Below are positions 1 to 7,648 of a stretch of 64,000 nucleotides of DNA, one piece after another. The DNA is from Myxococcus flavus (lineage in GTDB: Bacteria; Myxococcota; Myxococcia; Myxococcales; Myxococcaceae). How positions within the stretch are numbered: position 1 is the stretch's first letter; every line of letters begins with the position of its first letter. The notes beneath the pieces were generated by a model. It did not search any database, had not been told where the DNA came from, and was given only the letters and a program-made list of their open reading frames with translations. The stretch spans positions 5,766,001 through 5,830,000 of the forward strand of contig NZ_CP143624.1 of assembly GCF_050038885.1 (NCBI RefSeq), written 5' to 3'. Both the position numbers and the translations under genes were made by a program.

Positions 1-21
1 GGGCACGGAAGGGAGCCTGAG

Positions 22-576
22 ATGCCTCGCTTGCCACTCGCCGTCCTCGCTGGAGCGCTCGCGCTGTCCGGCTGCGCCAGTGCCCCCGCCATGCCGCCGC
101 TCGACCCGCAGGCCGCCGTGAAGGCGGGCGGCGCGGCCAAGGCGTCGCAGCCGCTGGAGTTCCAGGTGAAGCGGTATCCCGGCGGCGAGCCCTACGACAT
201 CGCCTCGGATCGGGGGAGCGTGGTGGTGCTCGACGTGTGGGCCACCTGGTGCGAGCCCTGCCGGGACGCGCTGCCCTACTACCAGGACCTGGCGACCGAG
301 TACGCGGCCCAGGGGCTGAAGGTGTACGCGCTCAACATCGACGAGGACCCGCGCGCCATCCCTACCTTCCTGGAGGAGACGAAGGTGACGCTGCCCGTCC
401 TCCTGGACCAGAACGCCCAGGTGGCCGAGCGCACCCTCAAGGTGCGGGGCATGCCGACGACGTACTTCATCGACCGCCAGGGCGTGGTGCGCCACGTCCA
501 CGAGGGCTTCGCGGAGGAGTTCCTCGCGAAGTACCAGACGGAGCTCGAGGCGTTGCTCGCCGAGCCCACCCCCTAG
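22..576 (+). CDS. TlpA-like thioredoxin-fold lipoprotein
   Basis: A 184-residue protein with a lipoprotein signal whose lipobox (LALSGC) places the lipidated cysteine at residue 18, so it should be anchored on the periplasmic side of an envelope membrane. A thioredoxin fold follows, with the redox motif WCEPC (Cys77 and Cys80) and a GMPTTYF segment near residue 145 carrying the cis-proline. TlpA/ResA-type proteins reduce disulfides in the envelope, for example in cytochrome c maturation; the actual client is not shown. The inositol monophosphatase gene starts 12 bases downstream on the same strand, so the two are probably co-transcribed. The start lies close to the window edge, so its promoter is not visible. 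Confidence 0.88.
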   Translation: MPRLPLAVLAGALALSGCASAPAMPPLDPQAAVKAGGAAKASQPLEFQVKRYPGGEPYDIASDRGSVVVLDVWATWCEPCRDALPYYQDLATEYAAQGLKVYALNIDEDPRAIPTFLEETKVTLPVLLDQNAQVAERTLKVRGMPTTYFIDRQGVVRHVHEGFAEEFLAKYQTELEALLAEPTP

Positions 577-587
577 AGGAGCGCGAC

Positions 588-1409
588 ATGTCCCAGGACT
601 CACCCGACAGCCTGCGCCGCACCGCCGAGGAGGGCGCCCGGCTCGCTGGCCGCATCCTCGCGGAGCGCTTCCTGGGCGAGCGCACCATCGAGTTCAAGGG
701 CGGCATCGACCTGGTGACGGACGCGGACAAGGCCTCGGAGGAGGCCCTGCTGGCCTTCATCCGCGAGCGCCACCCGGACCACGCCATCCTCGCGGAGGAG
801 AGCGGCGCCACGCAGGGCTCGGACAGCCTGCGCTGGCTGGTAGACCCGCTGGACGGCACCACCAACTACTCGCACCGCGTGCCGCACTTCTGCGTCAGCG
901 TCGCGGTGGAGGGCCCCGGCGGCATGCTGGCCGGCGCCGTCTACGACCCGATGCTGGATGAGCTGTTCTCCGCCGCGCGCGGGCAGGGGGCCACCCTCAA
1001 TGGCCGTCCGCTGCGCGCCAGCGCCGTGTCCACACTGGACCGGGCGCTCCTGTGTACGGGCTTCCCCTACGACGTGCGCGAGCGGCCCGACGGCCCGGTG
1101 GGCCTCTTCACCCGCCTCATCCTCCACGCGCAGGGCATGCGCCGCACGGGCAGCGCCGCCATGGACCTGGCCTACGTGGCGGCGGGGCGCTTCGACGGCT
1201 TCTTCGAGTTCGGCCTCAAGCCCTGGGACATCGCCGCGGGCTCGCTGCTGGTGGAGGAGGCGGGCGGCGTCATCCGCCATATCTCCGGCGAGCCCTTCGA
1301 CGTGCTGCGCGGCGACGTGATTGCGTCCGCGCCCGCGCTGGCCCCGGCGCTGCTGGCGGAGGCGAAGCGCTTCGTGGACGGGCTGCGCGAGCAGCCACCG
1401 CGGGGCTGA
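588..1409 (+). CDS. inositol-1-monophosphatase family protein
   Basis: A 273-residue protein of the usual length for the Mg2+-dependent inositol monophosphatase/SuhB family. The metal-binding motif VDPLDGTTN is near residues 85-93, preceded by the EES segment near residue 70. The second family motif (PWDIAAGSLLVEEAGG) sits near residue 210. The start is the ATG at 588, just after an AGGAG-like sequence and 12 bases after the preceding stop; a longer open frame upstream overlaps the thioredoxin gene and is not credible. Substrate (inositol phosphate, other sugar phosphate, or PAP) cannot be told from sequence. It ends tail to tail with wzaB. Confidence 0.9.
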   Translation: MSQDSPDSLRRTAEEGARLAGRILAERFLGERTIEFKGGIDLVTDADKASEEALLAFIRERHPDHAILAEESGATQGSDSLRWLVDPLDGTTNYSHRVPHFCVSVAVEGPGGMLAGAVYDPMLDELFSAARGQGATLNGRPLRASAVSTLDRALLCTGFPYDVRERPDGPVGLFTRLILHAQGMRRTGSAAMDLAYVAAGRFDGFFEFGLKPWDIAAGSLLVEEAGGVIRHISGEPFDVLRGDVIASAPALAPALLAEAKRFVDGLREQPPRG

Positions 1410-1411
1410 GG

Positions 1412-2026
1412 CTAGAAGAAGCTCTCCGGCACGAAGACGATGTCGCCGGGCTGGAGCATGAAGTTCTTCTCCCGCCCCACGCCGATATCCTCGACGGGCA
1501 CGCGAATCTTGCGCTCCTGCCCGTCCACCACGCGCGTCACCAGCGTGTTGTTCTTCGCCGCCAGCTTGGTGAAGCCGCCCGCCAGCGTAATCGCCTGGAC
1601 GATGGACATCTCGTTGTCCACGGGGAAGGTGCCCGGCTTCTGCACCTCGCCGAAGACGAACACCTTCTGCGAGTTGTACTCGCGGATGAGCACCGACACC
1701 TGTGGCCGGCGCAGGTAGCGCGCCAGGCAGTCGCGCAGCACATCCGCCGCCGAGCTGGGCGTGGTCCCCGACAGCGGCACCTTGCCGCACAGCGGGTAGT
1801 CGATGGTGCCCTCGCCGGACAGGCGCCAGGTGCCGGAGTGCTCGGGCTCCTGGAAGACGCGCACCTCCACCACGTCCCCGGGCCCCAGCGTGCCGCCGCT
1901 GGGACGGGCCGCGACGCTGGCCTCCGTGGCGGGCGTGGGGGCGGGCGGCGGCGGGCGCTGCGATGTGCCGAAGCAGGCGGGCAGCGCCGCGAGGGAGAAG
2001 ACGGTGAAGAAGCGCTTCAGCTCCAC
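1412..2026 (-). CDS. wzaB: outer-membrane polysaccharide export lipoprotein, WzaB-like
   Basis: A 204-residue lipoprotein (lipobox LPAC near residue 18) with a Poly_export domain starting at GPGDVVEVRVFQEPE and an SLBB-type domain (VFVFGEVQKPGTFPV) before a short C-terminus. It is much shorter than E. coli Wza (about 380 residues) and lacks the extra SLBB repeat and C-terminal amphipathic helix that makes the Wza outer-membrane pore. Short Wza proteins of this kind work with a separate beta-barrel, here the upstream gene at 2040-3305, 13 bases away. The symbol rests on architecture and on recalled gene order next to mglBA in M. xanthus, where WzaB/WzpB belong to biosurfactant polysaccharide export. 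The GTG at 2026 is the likely start. Confidence 0.8.
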   Translation of the reverse strand: MELKRFFTVFSLAALPACFGTSQRPPPPAPTPATEASVAARPSGGTLGPGDVVEVRVFQEPEHSGTWRLSGEGTIDYPLCGKVPLSGTTPSSAADVLRDCLARYLRRPQVSVLIREYNSQKVFVFGEVQKPGTFPVDNEMSIVQAITLAGGFTKLAAKNNTLVTRVVDGQERKIRVPVEDIGVGREKNFMLQPGDIVFVPESFF

Positions 2027-2039
2027 GAGGATGGGGGCC

Positions 2040-3305
2040 TCAGTACGTCACGGAGAGGCGGGCGTACCCCTCGTGCCGCGTGTAGTTGAGGCCGCCGCCG
2101 TCCACCGAGGACGAGCGGAGGCCCAGCATGTAGCCGGCCGCGCCCGTCAGCCACGGCGTGAACTGATACTCCGGGCCGATATTCGCGCCGACGACGGTGT
2201 CACTGCGGCCGCCGTCGAAGCTCAGGAAGTCCAGCGCCAGTCCGACGCGCGCCGTCAGCTTCCCGCCGAAGAGGGCGCGCGCCTCGCCGTAGGCGCGGTT
2301 GTCGGTGAAGAAGCCGTAGGCGGCCACGGGCTCCAGCATGCGCAGGTAGCCGGCCTTGAAGCTCAGCGTGGGGCTGTAGAGGTAGGTGCCTTCCAACTGG
2401 CCGAGGAAGGTGCCGCCGCCCGTGGAGCCGAAGTTCTGCCCCCAGCCCGCCTTGCCGGTGACGGCCACCTTGGGCGAGACGAGGCCCGCCACGCCCACCA
2501 GGGCGCGCAGCAGCGAGGCGCTGGGCGTGCTGTCGTTGAAGTAGCTGCGGACGTCCAGGTGGGTGTCGAGCACCACCGCCGTCTTCGGCAGGAAGCGCCA
2601 GCGCCCTTCCGCGCCCACGCGCAGGTTGCCGTAGTCGAAGCGCTCCACGGCGGTCGGGTCGCACACGCTCTCCGCGCAGCCAATGGGGCTCACCGAGCTG
2701 AGCGGCTGGAAGAACTCCACCGCGTAGGCCACGCTGGGAACCAGCTCCACGGCGCCGCCGCCCGGACGCCAGAGGGCCCGCGCCCGCGCCTCGTTGAAGA
2801 GGCTGAGCACGCCCACGCCCACGGCCGCGGTGCGCGTGCGGTCCGAGCGCGCGAACTGGTCCGACACCTCCAGCGACAGCGGGGCGTCCGGGTTGATGCG
2901 CGCGATCAGGTCCGCGGCGCCCTCCATGCGCGAGGCCGCGCTGGAGTTCTTCGTCACCAGACCCGTGTACATCACGTAGTCCAAGTTGGCGTTCAGGTTG
3001 AAGGCCAGCTTGGGGGACGGGATGTCCAGCCGGAAGCCCGGCCGGAAGCGCAGCGCCACGTCGCTCGACAGTTTCGCGGACACTGGCGTGCTGTCGGGCT
3101 CCGGAATACCGGCAGGCGTGAAGTAGCCCACGCCGCTGTCCAGCCGCGTCTCCAGGTCGAAGTAGGGGTGCAGCCGTCCGCTGCCCACCTTGATGCCGTT
3201 GCCCCCCGTCTCCGGCGCCGCGATGGCCTGGGCCGAGGCGGTGCCGCCCAGGGCGAGCAGCGCCAGCGCTCCCAATCCCCCCCAGAATGTCGCGGGCTGC
3301 TTCAT
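2040..3305 (-). CDS. wzpB: outer-membrane beta-barrel partner of the Wza-like protein, WzpB-like
   Basis: A 421-residue protein with a cleavable signal peptide ending near ASAQA. The rest alternates short hydrophobic and polar stretches typical of a large outer-membrane barrel (for example YFDLETRLDSGVGYF, AKLSSDVALRFRPGF) and ends in an aromatic-rich strand, YARLSVTY, with a C-terminal tyrosine. It lies directly upstream of the short Wza-like gene, matching the WzpX/WzpS/WzpB arrangement known in Myxococcus, where the barrel provides the outer-membrane passage that the truncated Wza lacks. No Shine-Dalgarno sequence precedes its ATG. A nine-codon reading frame with a strong Shine-Dalgarno ends three bases before it, suggesting coupled translation. 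Confidence 0.75.
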   Translation of the reverse strand: MKQPATFWGGLGALALLALGGTASAQAIAAPETGGNGIKVGSGRLHPYFDLETRLDSGVGYFTPAGIPEPDSTPVSAKLSSDVALRFRPGFRLDIPSPKLAFNLNANLDYVMYTGLVTKNSSAASRMEGAADLIARINPDAPLSLEVSDQFARSDRTRTAAVGVGVLSLFNEARARALWRPGGGAVELVPSVAYAVEFFQPLSSVSPIGCAESVCDPTAVERFDYGNLRVGAEGRWRFLPKTAVVLDTHLDVRSYFNDSTPSASLLRALVGVAGLVSPKVAVTGKAGWGQNFGSTGGGTFLGQLEGTYLYSPTLSFKAGYLRMLEPVAAYGFFTDNRAYGEARALFGGKLTARVGLALDFLSFDGGRSDTVVGANIGPEYQFTPWLTGAAGYMLGLRSSSVDGGGLNYTRHEGYARLSVTY

Positions 3306-3308
3306 GGC

Positions 3309-3338
3309 TCAGAAGGGCTTCCCAGGCGTGAGGCGCAT
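3309..3338 (-). promoter_or_regulatory. nine-codon leader reading frame upstream of wzpB
   Basis: On the minus strand GGTGGGAGGAC precedes an ATG at 3338 that opens a nine-codon frame (MRLTPGKPF) ending in TGA at 3309-3311, three bases before the wzpB ATG. The strong Shine-Dalgarno belongs to this frame, whereas the bases before wzpB show none. This favours delivery of ribosomes to wzpB by termination and reinitiation. Whether the peptide itself matters is unknown. Confidence 0.45.
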
Positions 3339-3408
3339 GTCCTCCCACCTTTCGTGCTTGCGGCCGGCGGCGTCATAACATGCGTGTCGAGCCGGACCGA
3401 GCGTTTCG

Positions 3409-3972
3409 TTATTGGACGGGACTGGCGGGAGGTGGGCGCACCAGGACGATGTCTGGGGCGAGGGGACGGGTGGGGTCTCCTCCGGGGAGGTTGTTGGGCT
3501 CCTCCACTTCCACGAAGAGGTTCTCATCGGTGCGGAACGCCAGCTGGCCGATGCACTCCTCGGCCTCGGCGCGCAGCTGCGCCACCTTCTGCTGGGCGAT
3601 CATCACCTTGGTGAATTCATGCTCGCTGGACGAGGACTCCTGGCGGGACACGGCCTCCTGGAGGGACACGTCCGCCTGCTCGGAGATGCGCAGCAGGCCC
3701 TTGATTTGCGTGAGCTTCTCGTTGGCGCAGTTGAGCTTCACCACGTCCCTGGTGCGCCGGGCCTCCTCCACCTTCCCCAGCACCGCGCGGAGCACGTCAC
3801 GCATGCCTCCCAGGGCCTGCGTGCTGCGCACCAGCTTCAGCGAGTCCGGTACGTCGCTGGCCTTCTCCAGCGCCGCGGTGGCGGCGGGAGGGGCGGGCGG
3901 CGCGGCGGGGGACGGGCTTTGTGCCGTCGCCATGCCGGCGGCCAGGACAGCAAGCATTCCGACGTTGCGCAT
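3409..3972 (-). CDS. secreted protein of unknown function, helical
   Basis: Not assigned to a family. From the ATG at 3972 it is 187 residues: a signal peptide (cleavage probably after MATAQ), an Ala/Pro-rich stretch to about residue 35, a long helical region rich in charged residues that contains single cysteines in CANEKLTQIKG and AEECIGQL, and a proline-rich tail. The two cysteines could form a disulfide in the periplasm. It lies downstream of the cyclic-nucleotide-domain gene on the same strand, about 90 bases away, and may be the last gene of the Glt-like operon. An upstream GTG at 3981 is an alternative start. Confidence 0.65.
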   Translation of the reverse strand: MRNVGMLAVLAAGMATAQSPSPAAPPAPPAATAALEKASDVPDSLKLVRSTQALGGMRDVLRAVLGKVEEARRTRDVVKLNCANEKLTQIKGLLRISEQADVSLQEAVSRQESSSSEHEFTKVMIAQQKVAQLRAEAEECIGQLAFRTDENLFVEVEEPNNLPGGDPTRPLAPDIVLVRPPPASPVQ

Positions 3973-4059
3973 TCGGCTCACGATGGCGCAGAGCGTAGAG
4001 GCAGGGGTGGGGGGTGTCAAACCGACACAAGGGCAATGAAAGTAGTCATGGCTGACTAA

Positions 4060-4506
4060 TCAGGCCTTCGTCGCGAGACGGACATTGGCCTCGCGCAGCC
4101 GGGCAGACAGGCTCCTGGCGATATTCACCACGATGAAGGTGAAGCCGTCTCCGTGCGTCCTGCGGAACTCTCGCAGGTCCAACGCGCTGAGCTGGAGCAG
4201 GTCCACCTCCGTCCGCGCGAGGACGGTGGCGGAGCGGAAGTCCTTGTCGATGAGTCCCATCTCCCCGAAGAACTCCGGCGGGGAGAGCACGGCGAGCGGG
4301 TGCAGGCCGCCTTCGGGCAGACGGCGCGCGACCTCCACCTGGCCGCGGACGATGACGAAGAGGCTGTCGCCCAGGTCACCCTCCTCGAAGATGACCTCGC
4401 CGGTCGCGAAGTGCCGCGCCCGCGCGAGCTCCGCGAGGCGTTGGTGCTCCGCGGCGGAGAGCATCTCGAAGAGCGGCGACGAGGCGATGACGGACAGCTT
4501 CTCCAT
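4060..4506 (-). CDS. cyclic-nucleotide-binding-domain protein
   Basis: A 148-residue protein that is essentially one CRP/PKA-type cyclic-nucleotide-binding fold: FATGEVIFEEGDLGDSLFVI at about residues 30-50, then FFGEMGLIDKDFRSATVLA, which matches the phosphate-binding cassette (GE...RSAT). There is no helix-turn-helix, so it is not a CRP-like DNA-binding regulator by itself. It follows the FHA/TonB-like gene by 41 bases on the same strand and probably belongs to that operon, hinting at a nucleotide-sensing or docking role for the envelope machine. That role is inference. The start is MEKLSV at 4506. Confidence 0.85.
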   Translation of the reverse strand: MEKLSVIASSPLFEMLSAAEHQRLAELARARHFATGEVIFEEGDLGDSLFVIVRGQVEVARRLPEGGLHPLAVLSPPEFFGEMGLIDKDFRSATVLARTEVDLLQLSALDLREFRRTHGDGFTFIVVNIARSLSARLREANVRLATKA

Positions 4507-4547
4507 GGTCCCCCCGGGGCCCGGGATGGGTGCACCCCAGCCGGAGC

Positions 4548-5891
4548 CTAGCCCGCCGGCGCGAAGACGAAGGGGTAGGAAACGGCCGTCTCGTCGTCGG
4601 GTTTGAAGGGGAACACCCAGCTGCGGATGGTGGTGCGGATGCAACTACCCACCGCCTCGCTGCCCAGGGTGTTCTCCTCGATTTCGATGTCCCCGGCCCG
4701 GCCGGACGTCTTGATGGTGAAGCGCACCACCACCTTGCCCTTGAGGTTGGGGTTTCGCTTGAGCTCCTTCTCGTAGCAGCTCTGGATGGCGGCCTTGCGC
4801 GCGCGGACGTAGCGGGCGAGCGCGTCGCGGTCCACGTCGGCGCTCTCGATTTCGGGCGCGGCGTCCTGCACGCGGCCCTTCACCACCGTCTCCTTCTTGT
4901 CCCCCAGGTCCACCTTGCCGCCGCCCTGGGTGCCGATGGCGCCGATGTCCGTCACCGTGCCGGTGCCGCCTCCGCGAGGACCTCCCGAGGCGCCCACGGA
5001 CGCCTCGCGGGCCACGCCCACGCCGCCGGCACCCGCCAGCGCCTCGGCGATGTCACCGCCGCCGCTGGCCCCACCCAGCACGTCCGCGAAGGCGCCCTGG
5101 CCACCGCCGCTGTTGGAGCCCAGAATCTTGAGCAGGCCCTTGCCGGAGACCTTCTTCACCACCTCCGCGCGGCGCTGCTGGGCGGCGTCACCCGCGGGCT
5201 TGGGCTCGGCGGGAGCGGCCTCCTTGGGCGCGGCCTCCGGCGTGTCGGGTCGGGGGGCCTCGGCGGGCCCTGCGTCCACCGGCTTGGGGGCCTCCGCCGG
5301 GCGCTGGGGGATGATGGCGCGCACGAAGCGGTCATCCAGCTCGTCCAGCTCCAGCTCGGCCACCTGCGGCGTCTCCGCGGAGATGATGAAGGCGGCGCCG
5401 GAGAAGTGGACCAGCAATGAGGCCGCGAGGATGCCGAAGAAGACGCGGTCCATCGTCTTCCACCGGCTGACATTGACGTCCGCCGGCAGCACGGGCTTCG
5501 CCTCTTCGGGCGGCGGCGTGACGAACTGGAAGAAGAGGGTGGCGTCACCCAATTCCACCTTGCCGCGGGCCGTCTCCTGCAGGGGCAGCACGTGCAGGTC
5601 GCCGCGGCGGGTGGCCAGGCCCTGCGCGCGCAGGGCTTCGAAGTCCACGTCGGACGAGCCGAGGTTGACGCGGCCCTGCATGTCCGGGGCGATGACGAGC
5701 TGGAACTGCTGGTTCTGGTTCTCCAGCAGCGCGAAGCGCGCGGGCCGGCCCTCGGAGGCTGGCAGGACGATGGTGTTCTTCGCGTCGTGGCCGATGGTGA
5801 CCGTTTCGCGGCGGACGTGGTGCTCTTCGACGATGCGGCCGTTCTGGATGACGCCGACGCGGAGCAGCTTGTTCTGCGAGGTGGCGGCCAT
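4548..5891 (-). CDS. GltG/NfsG-like FHA-TM-TonB-like envelope protein
   Basis: 447 residues with three parts. Residues about 10-125 form an FHA-like cytoplasmic domain (VTIGHDAKNTIVLP is the typical early strand with Gly-His/Asn). A single transmembrane helix spans about 149-170. After an Ala/Pro/Gly-rich periplasmic linker, a C-terminal domain of about 95 residues (AIQSCYEKELKRNPNLKG ... VVVRFTIKTSGRAGDIEI) is the AgmX/PglI-type TonB-like tail with its paired cysteines. This is the architecture of GltG in the M. xanthus gliding machine and NfsG in spore-coat assembly, which link the inner-membrane motor to periplasmic parts. It is the fifth gene of a six-gene run with matching class order. 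Which machine it serves here is inference. Confidence 0.82.
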   Translation of the reverse strand: MAATSQNKLLRVGVIQNGRIVEEHHVRRETVTIGHDAKNTIVLPASEGRPARFALLENQNQQFQLVIAPDMQGRVNLGSSDVDFEALRAQGLATRRGDLHVLPLQETARGKVELGDATLFFQFVTPPPEEAKPVLPADVNVSRWKTMDRVFFGILAASLLVHFSGAAFIISAETPQVAELELDELDDRFVRAIIPQRPAEAPKPVDAGPAEAPRPDTPEAAPKEAAPAEPKPAGDAAQQRRAEVVKKVSGKGLLKILGSNSGGGQGAFADVLGGASGGGDIAEALAGAGGVGVAREASVGASGGPRGGGTGTVTDIGAIGTQGGGKVDLGDKKETVVKGRVQDAAPEIESADVDRDALARYVRARKAAIQSCYEKELKRNPNLKGKVVVRFTIKTSGRAGDIEIEENTLGSEAVGSCIRTTIRSWVFPFKPDDETAVSYPFVFAPAG

Positions 5892-5895
5892 GGGG

Positions 5896-6171
5896 CTAGA
5901 AGGGGTCCTGTTCCACGCTCTTCTCGACCTTGGGCACGAAGCTCTCGGTGCGGTTGAGGTCGTCGAAGCTCAGGTTGGAGCGCTGGAGGATGTACATGGC
6001 CTGGGGCTTCTGGATGCGGCCCTCGACGGTGATGGCCTCCAGGCGGATGACCTTGCGCGGGGCCTTCTTCGGCGGCGCCGCGTCGCTGCTGGCCGTGGAG
6101 GCGCGGCTGTTGTTCTGGGCGAGCGCGGGCGCGGCGGTGAGCAGCACGATGAGGGCGAGGGTGGGGCGCAT
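5896..6171 (-). CDS. small secreted protein between Glt-E-like and Glt-G-like genes
   Basis: A 91-residue protein with a clear signal peptide (MRPTLALIVLLTAAPALAQ) and a compact conserved-looking tail (VEGRIQKPQAMYILQRSNL, then FDDLNRTESFVPKVEKSVEQDPF split over the last third). It sits 7 bases after the TPR lipoprotein and 4 bases before the FHA/TonB-like gene, the slot held by the small F component in Glt/Nfs core clusters. I assign it to that slot by position and size only. Expected location is the periplasm. The tight spacing implies it is translated with its neighbours. Confidence 0.72.
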   Translation of the reverse strand: MRPTLALIVLLTAAPALAQNNSRASTASSDAAPPKKAPRKVIRLEAITVEGRIQKPQAMYILQRSNLSFDDLNRTESFVPKVEKSVEQDPF

Positions 6172-6178
6172 GACGGGT

Positions 6179-7648
6179 CTACTGGGCGTCGGTGGTGAGT
6201 CTATCCGAGCCGGCGGGAACCGGGGCAGCCGGCTCGCCGGGGGGAGCCGGGGCCGGGCTGGCCGGGGCGGAGGTGGTGGAAGGTGAGGCGTCCGGCGCCG
6301 CGATGTGCGTACCGGGCTCCTGCTTGGACACCTCGGGGGCGGGGGGTGTTCCCTCGGGAGGCGGTGCTTCGGCGGCCTTCTGCGCCTCCGCGGCCTTGCG
6401 GAGCTGGTCCTTCTGCTCGCGCTCCAACCGCCGCTCCTCGCGGTCGATGAGCTTGCGCGTGTCCTTCACGTACTGGGGGATGCGCTCGTCGCGCCCGCCG
6501 CGCGCCAGGTAGTTGTCGAAGTGGGTGAGGGCCGTCTTGTAGCGCTTCAGCGGCTCCACCCCCGGCGGCTCCACGTCGAGGTAGAGGATGGCCAGGTTGA
6601 AGTACGCGTCCGCGGCGCCCGGCGCCAGCAGCAGGACCTGCTCGTACTCGGCGCGGGCGCGCGCGAAGTTCCCCTGGCCCCGGTAGGCGTTGCCCAGGTT
6701 GAGGCGGGCCGAGGCGAAGTCCGGCGCGGCGCGCACCGCGGCCTCCAGCTCGGTGACGGCGGCGTCGTAGTCCTGCGCCTCGTTGAGCAGGGCGCCGAAG
6801 TTGTTGCGCGCCTCCGCGAAGTCCGGCCGCAGCTGGGCGGCCTCCTTGAAGGACTCCAGGGCCTGGGGCCGCGACTCCAGCGCGAGGTAGACCAGCCCCA
6901 GCGCGTTGTGCGTGGCGGCGTCCTTCGGGTCGATGGCGCGGGCGTTCTCCAGCACCATCCGCGCCAGCTCGTGCTTGCCCTCGCGGTAGTAGACCTGTGC
7001 CAGCACCTGCATGGCGCGCACGTGGCGCTCGTCGCCCTTCAGCGCCTGCTTGGCCTCGGCAGCCGCGGCGGCGGGGTTCTTCGCCTGGAGCAGGGTGATG
7101 GCCAGCGCGGTGCGCAGCGGCACCGAGTCCGGCTTGGACGCGAGCAGCCCGCGCAGCTCCGCCTCCAGCTTCGCCGTGCGGCCGGTGCGGCCATACAGGC
7201 GCGCCAGGCAGTCCCAGGCGGACTGCTGCTCGGGAGCGACCTCCAGCGCCTTGCGGTAGGAACGCTCGGCCTCCGCCGCCTTGCCCATCCGTTCCTGGAC
7301 GATGCCCAGGTTCGTCCACGCGTAGTCGAGCTTCGGGTCCAGCTCGACCAGCGTGCGCAGCGCCGCCTCGGCCGCGGTCAGCTCTCCGCGGCGCGCAATC
7401 TCCACCGCCTCGGCGAAGTCCTGCTCGGCGCCGCGCGGCTCTGCCGGACGGGACAGCGGCGCGGACGCGGGGGCCTGGGCGGCCTCCGGGGCCTGCTGGG
7501 GCGCCGTGCCCTCCGCGGGCGGAGGGGCGTCAGCGGTGTCCGGGCGCGTGGCCGCGGGCCCGGTGGCGCACGCGGACAGCCAGAGGCCGGAGGTCAGCAC
7601 CACGGCGCTCAGCGCGCGGGCGCACGAAAGACGCGGGTCAGGATTCAC
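6179..7648 (-). CDS. TPR lipoprotein, GltE/NfsE-like
   Basis: 489 residues from the GTG at 7648, which overlaps the upstream stop (GTGA). A lipoprotein signal ends in LWLSAC near residue 25, followed by an Ala/Pro-rich linker. Tandem TPR repeats then run through most of the protein (signature repeats such as LDYAWTNLGIVQERMGKAAE and AATHNALGLVYLALESRPQA). A lysine/arginine-rich segment and a Pro/Ala-rich tail end it. A TPR lipoprotein directly before the small protein and the FHA/TonB-like gene is the E component position of the Glt and Nfs systems (AglT/GltE in gliding). It should scaffold periplasmic assembly at a membrane surface. Confidence 0.82.
   Translation of the reverse strand: MNPDPRLSCARALSAVVLTSGLWLSACATGPAATRPDTADAPPPAEGTAPQQAPEAAQAPASAPLSRPAEPRGAEQDFAEAVEIARRGELTAAEAALRTLVELDPKLDYAWTNLGIVQERMGKAAEAERSYRKALEVAPEQQSAWDCLARLYGRTGRTAKLEAELRGLLASKPDSVPLRTALAITLLQAKNPAAAAAEAKQALKGDERHVRAMQVLAQVYYREGKHELARMVLENARAIDPKDAATHNALGLVYLALESRPQALESFKEAAQLRPDFAEARNNFGALLNEAQDYDAAVTELEAAVRAAPDFASARLNLGNAYRGQGNFARARAEYEQVLLLAPGAADAYFNLAILYLDVEPPGVEPLKRYKTALTHFDNYLARGGRDERIPQYVKDTRKLIDREERRLEREQKDQLRKAAEAQKAAEAPPPEGTPPAPEVSKQEPGTHIAAPDASPSTTSAPASPAPAPPGEPAAPVPAGSDRLTTDAQ

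Noticed and set aside
237..587. A 117-codon N-terminal extension of the inositol monophosphatase
   Set aside because: It overlaps the TlpA-like gene in another frame, is Arg/Pro/Gly-rich and has no family similarity; ATG 588 has a good ribosome-binding site.
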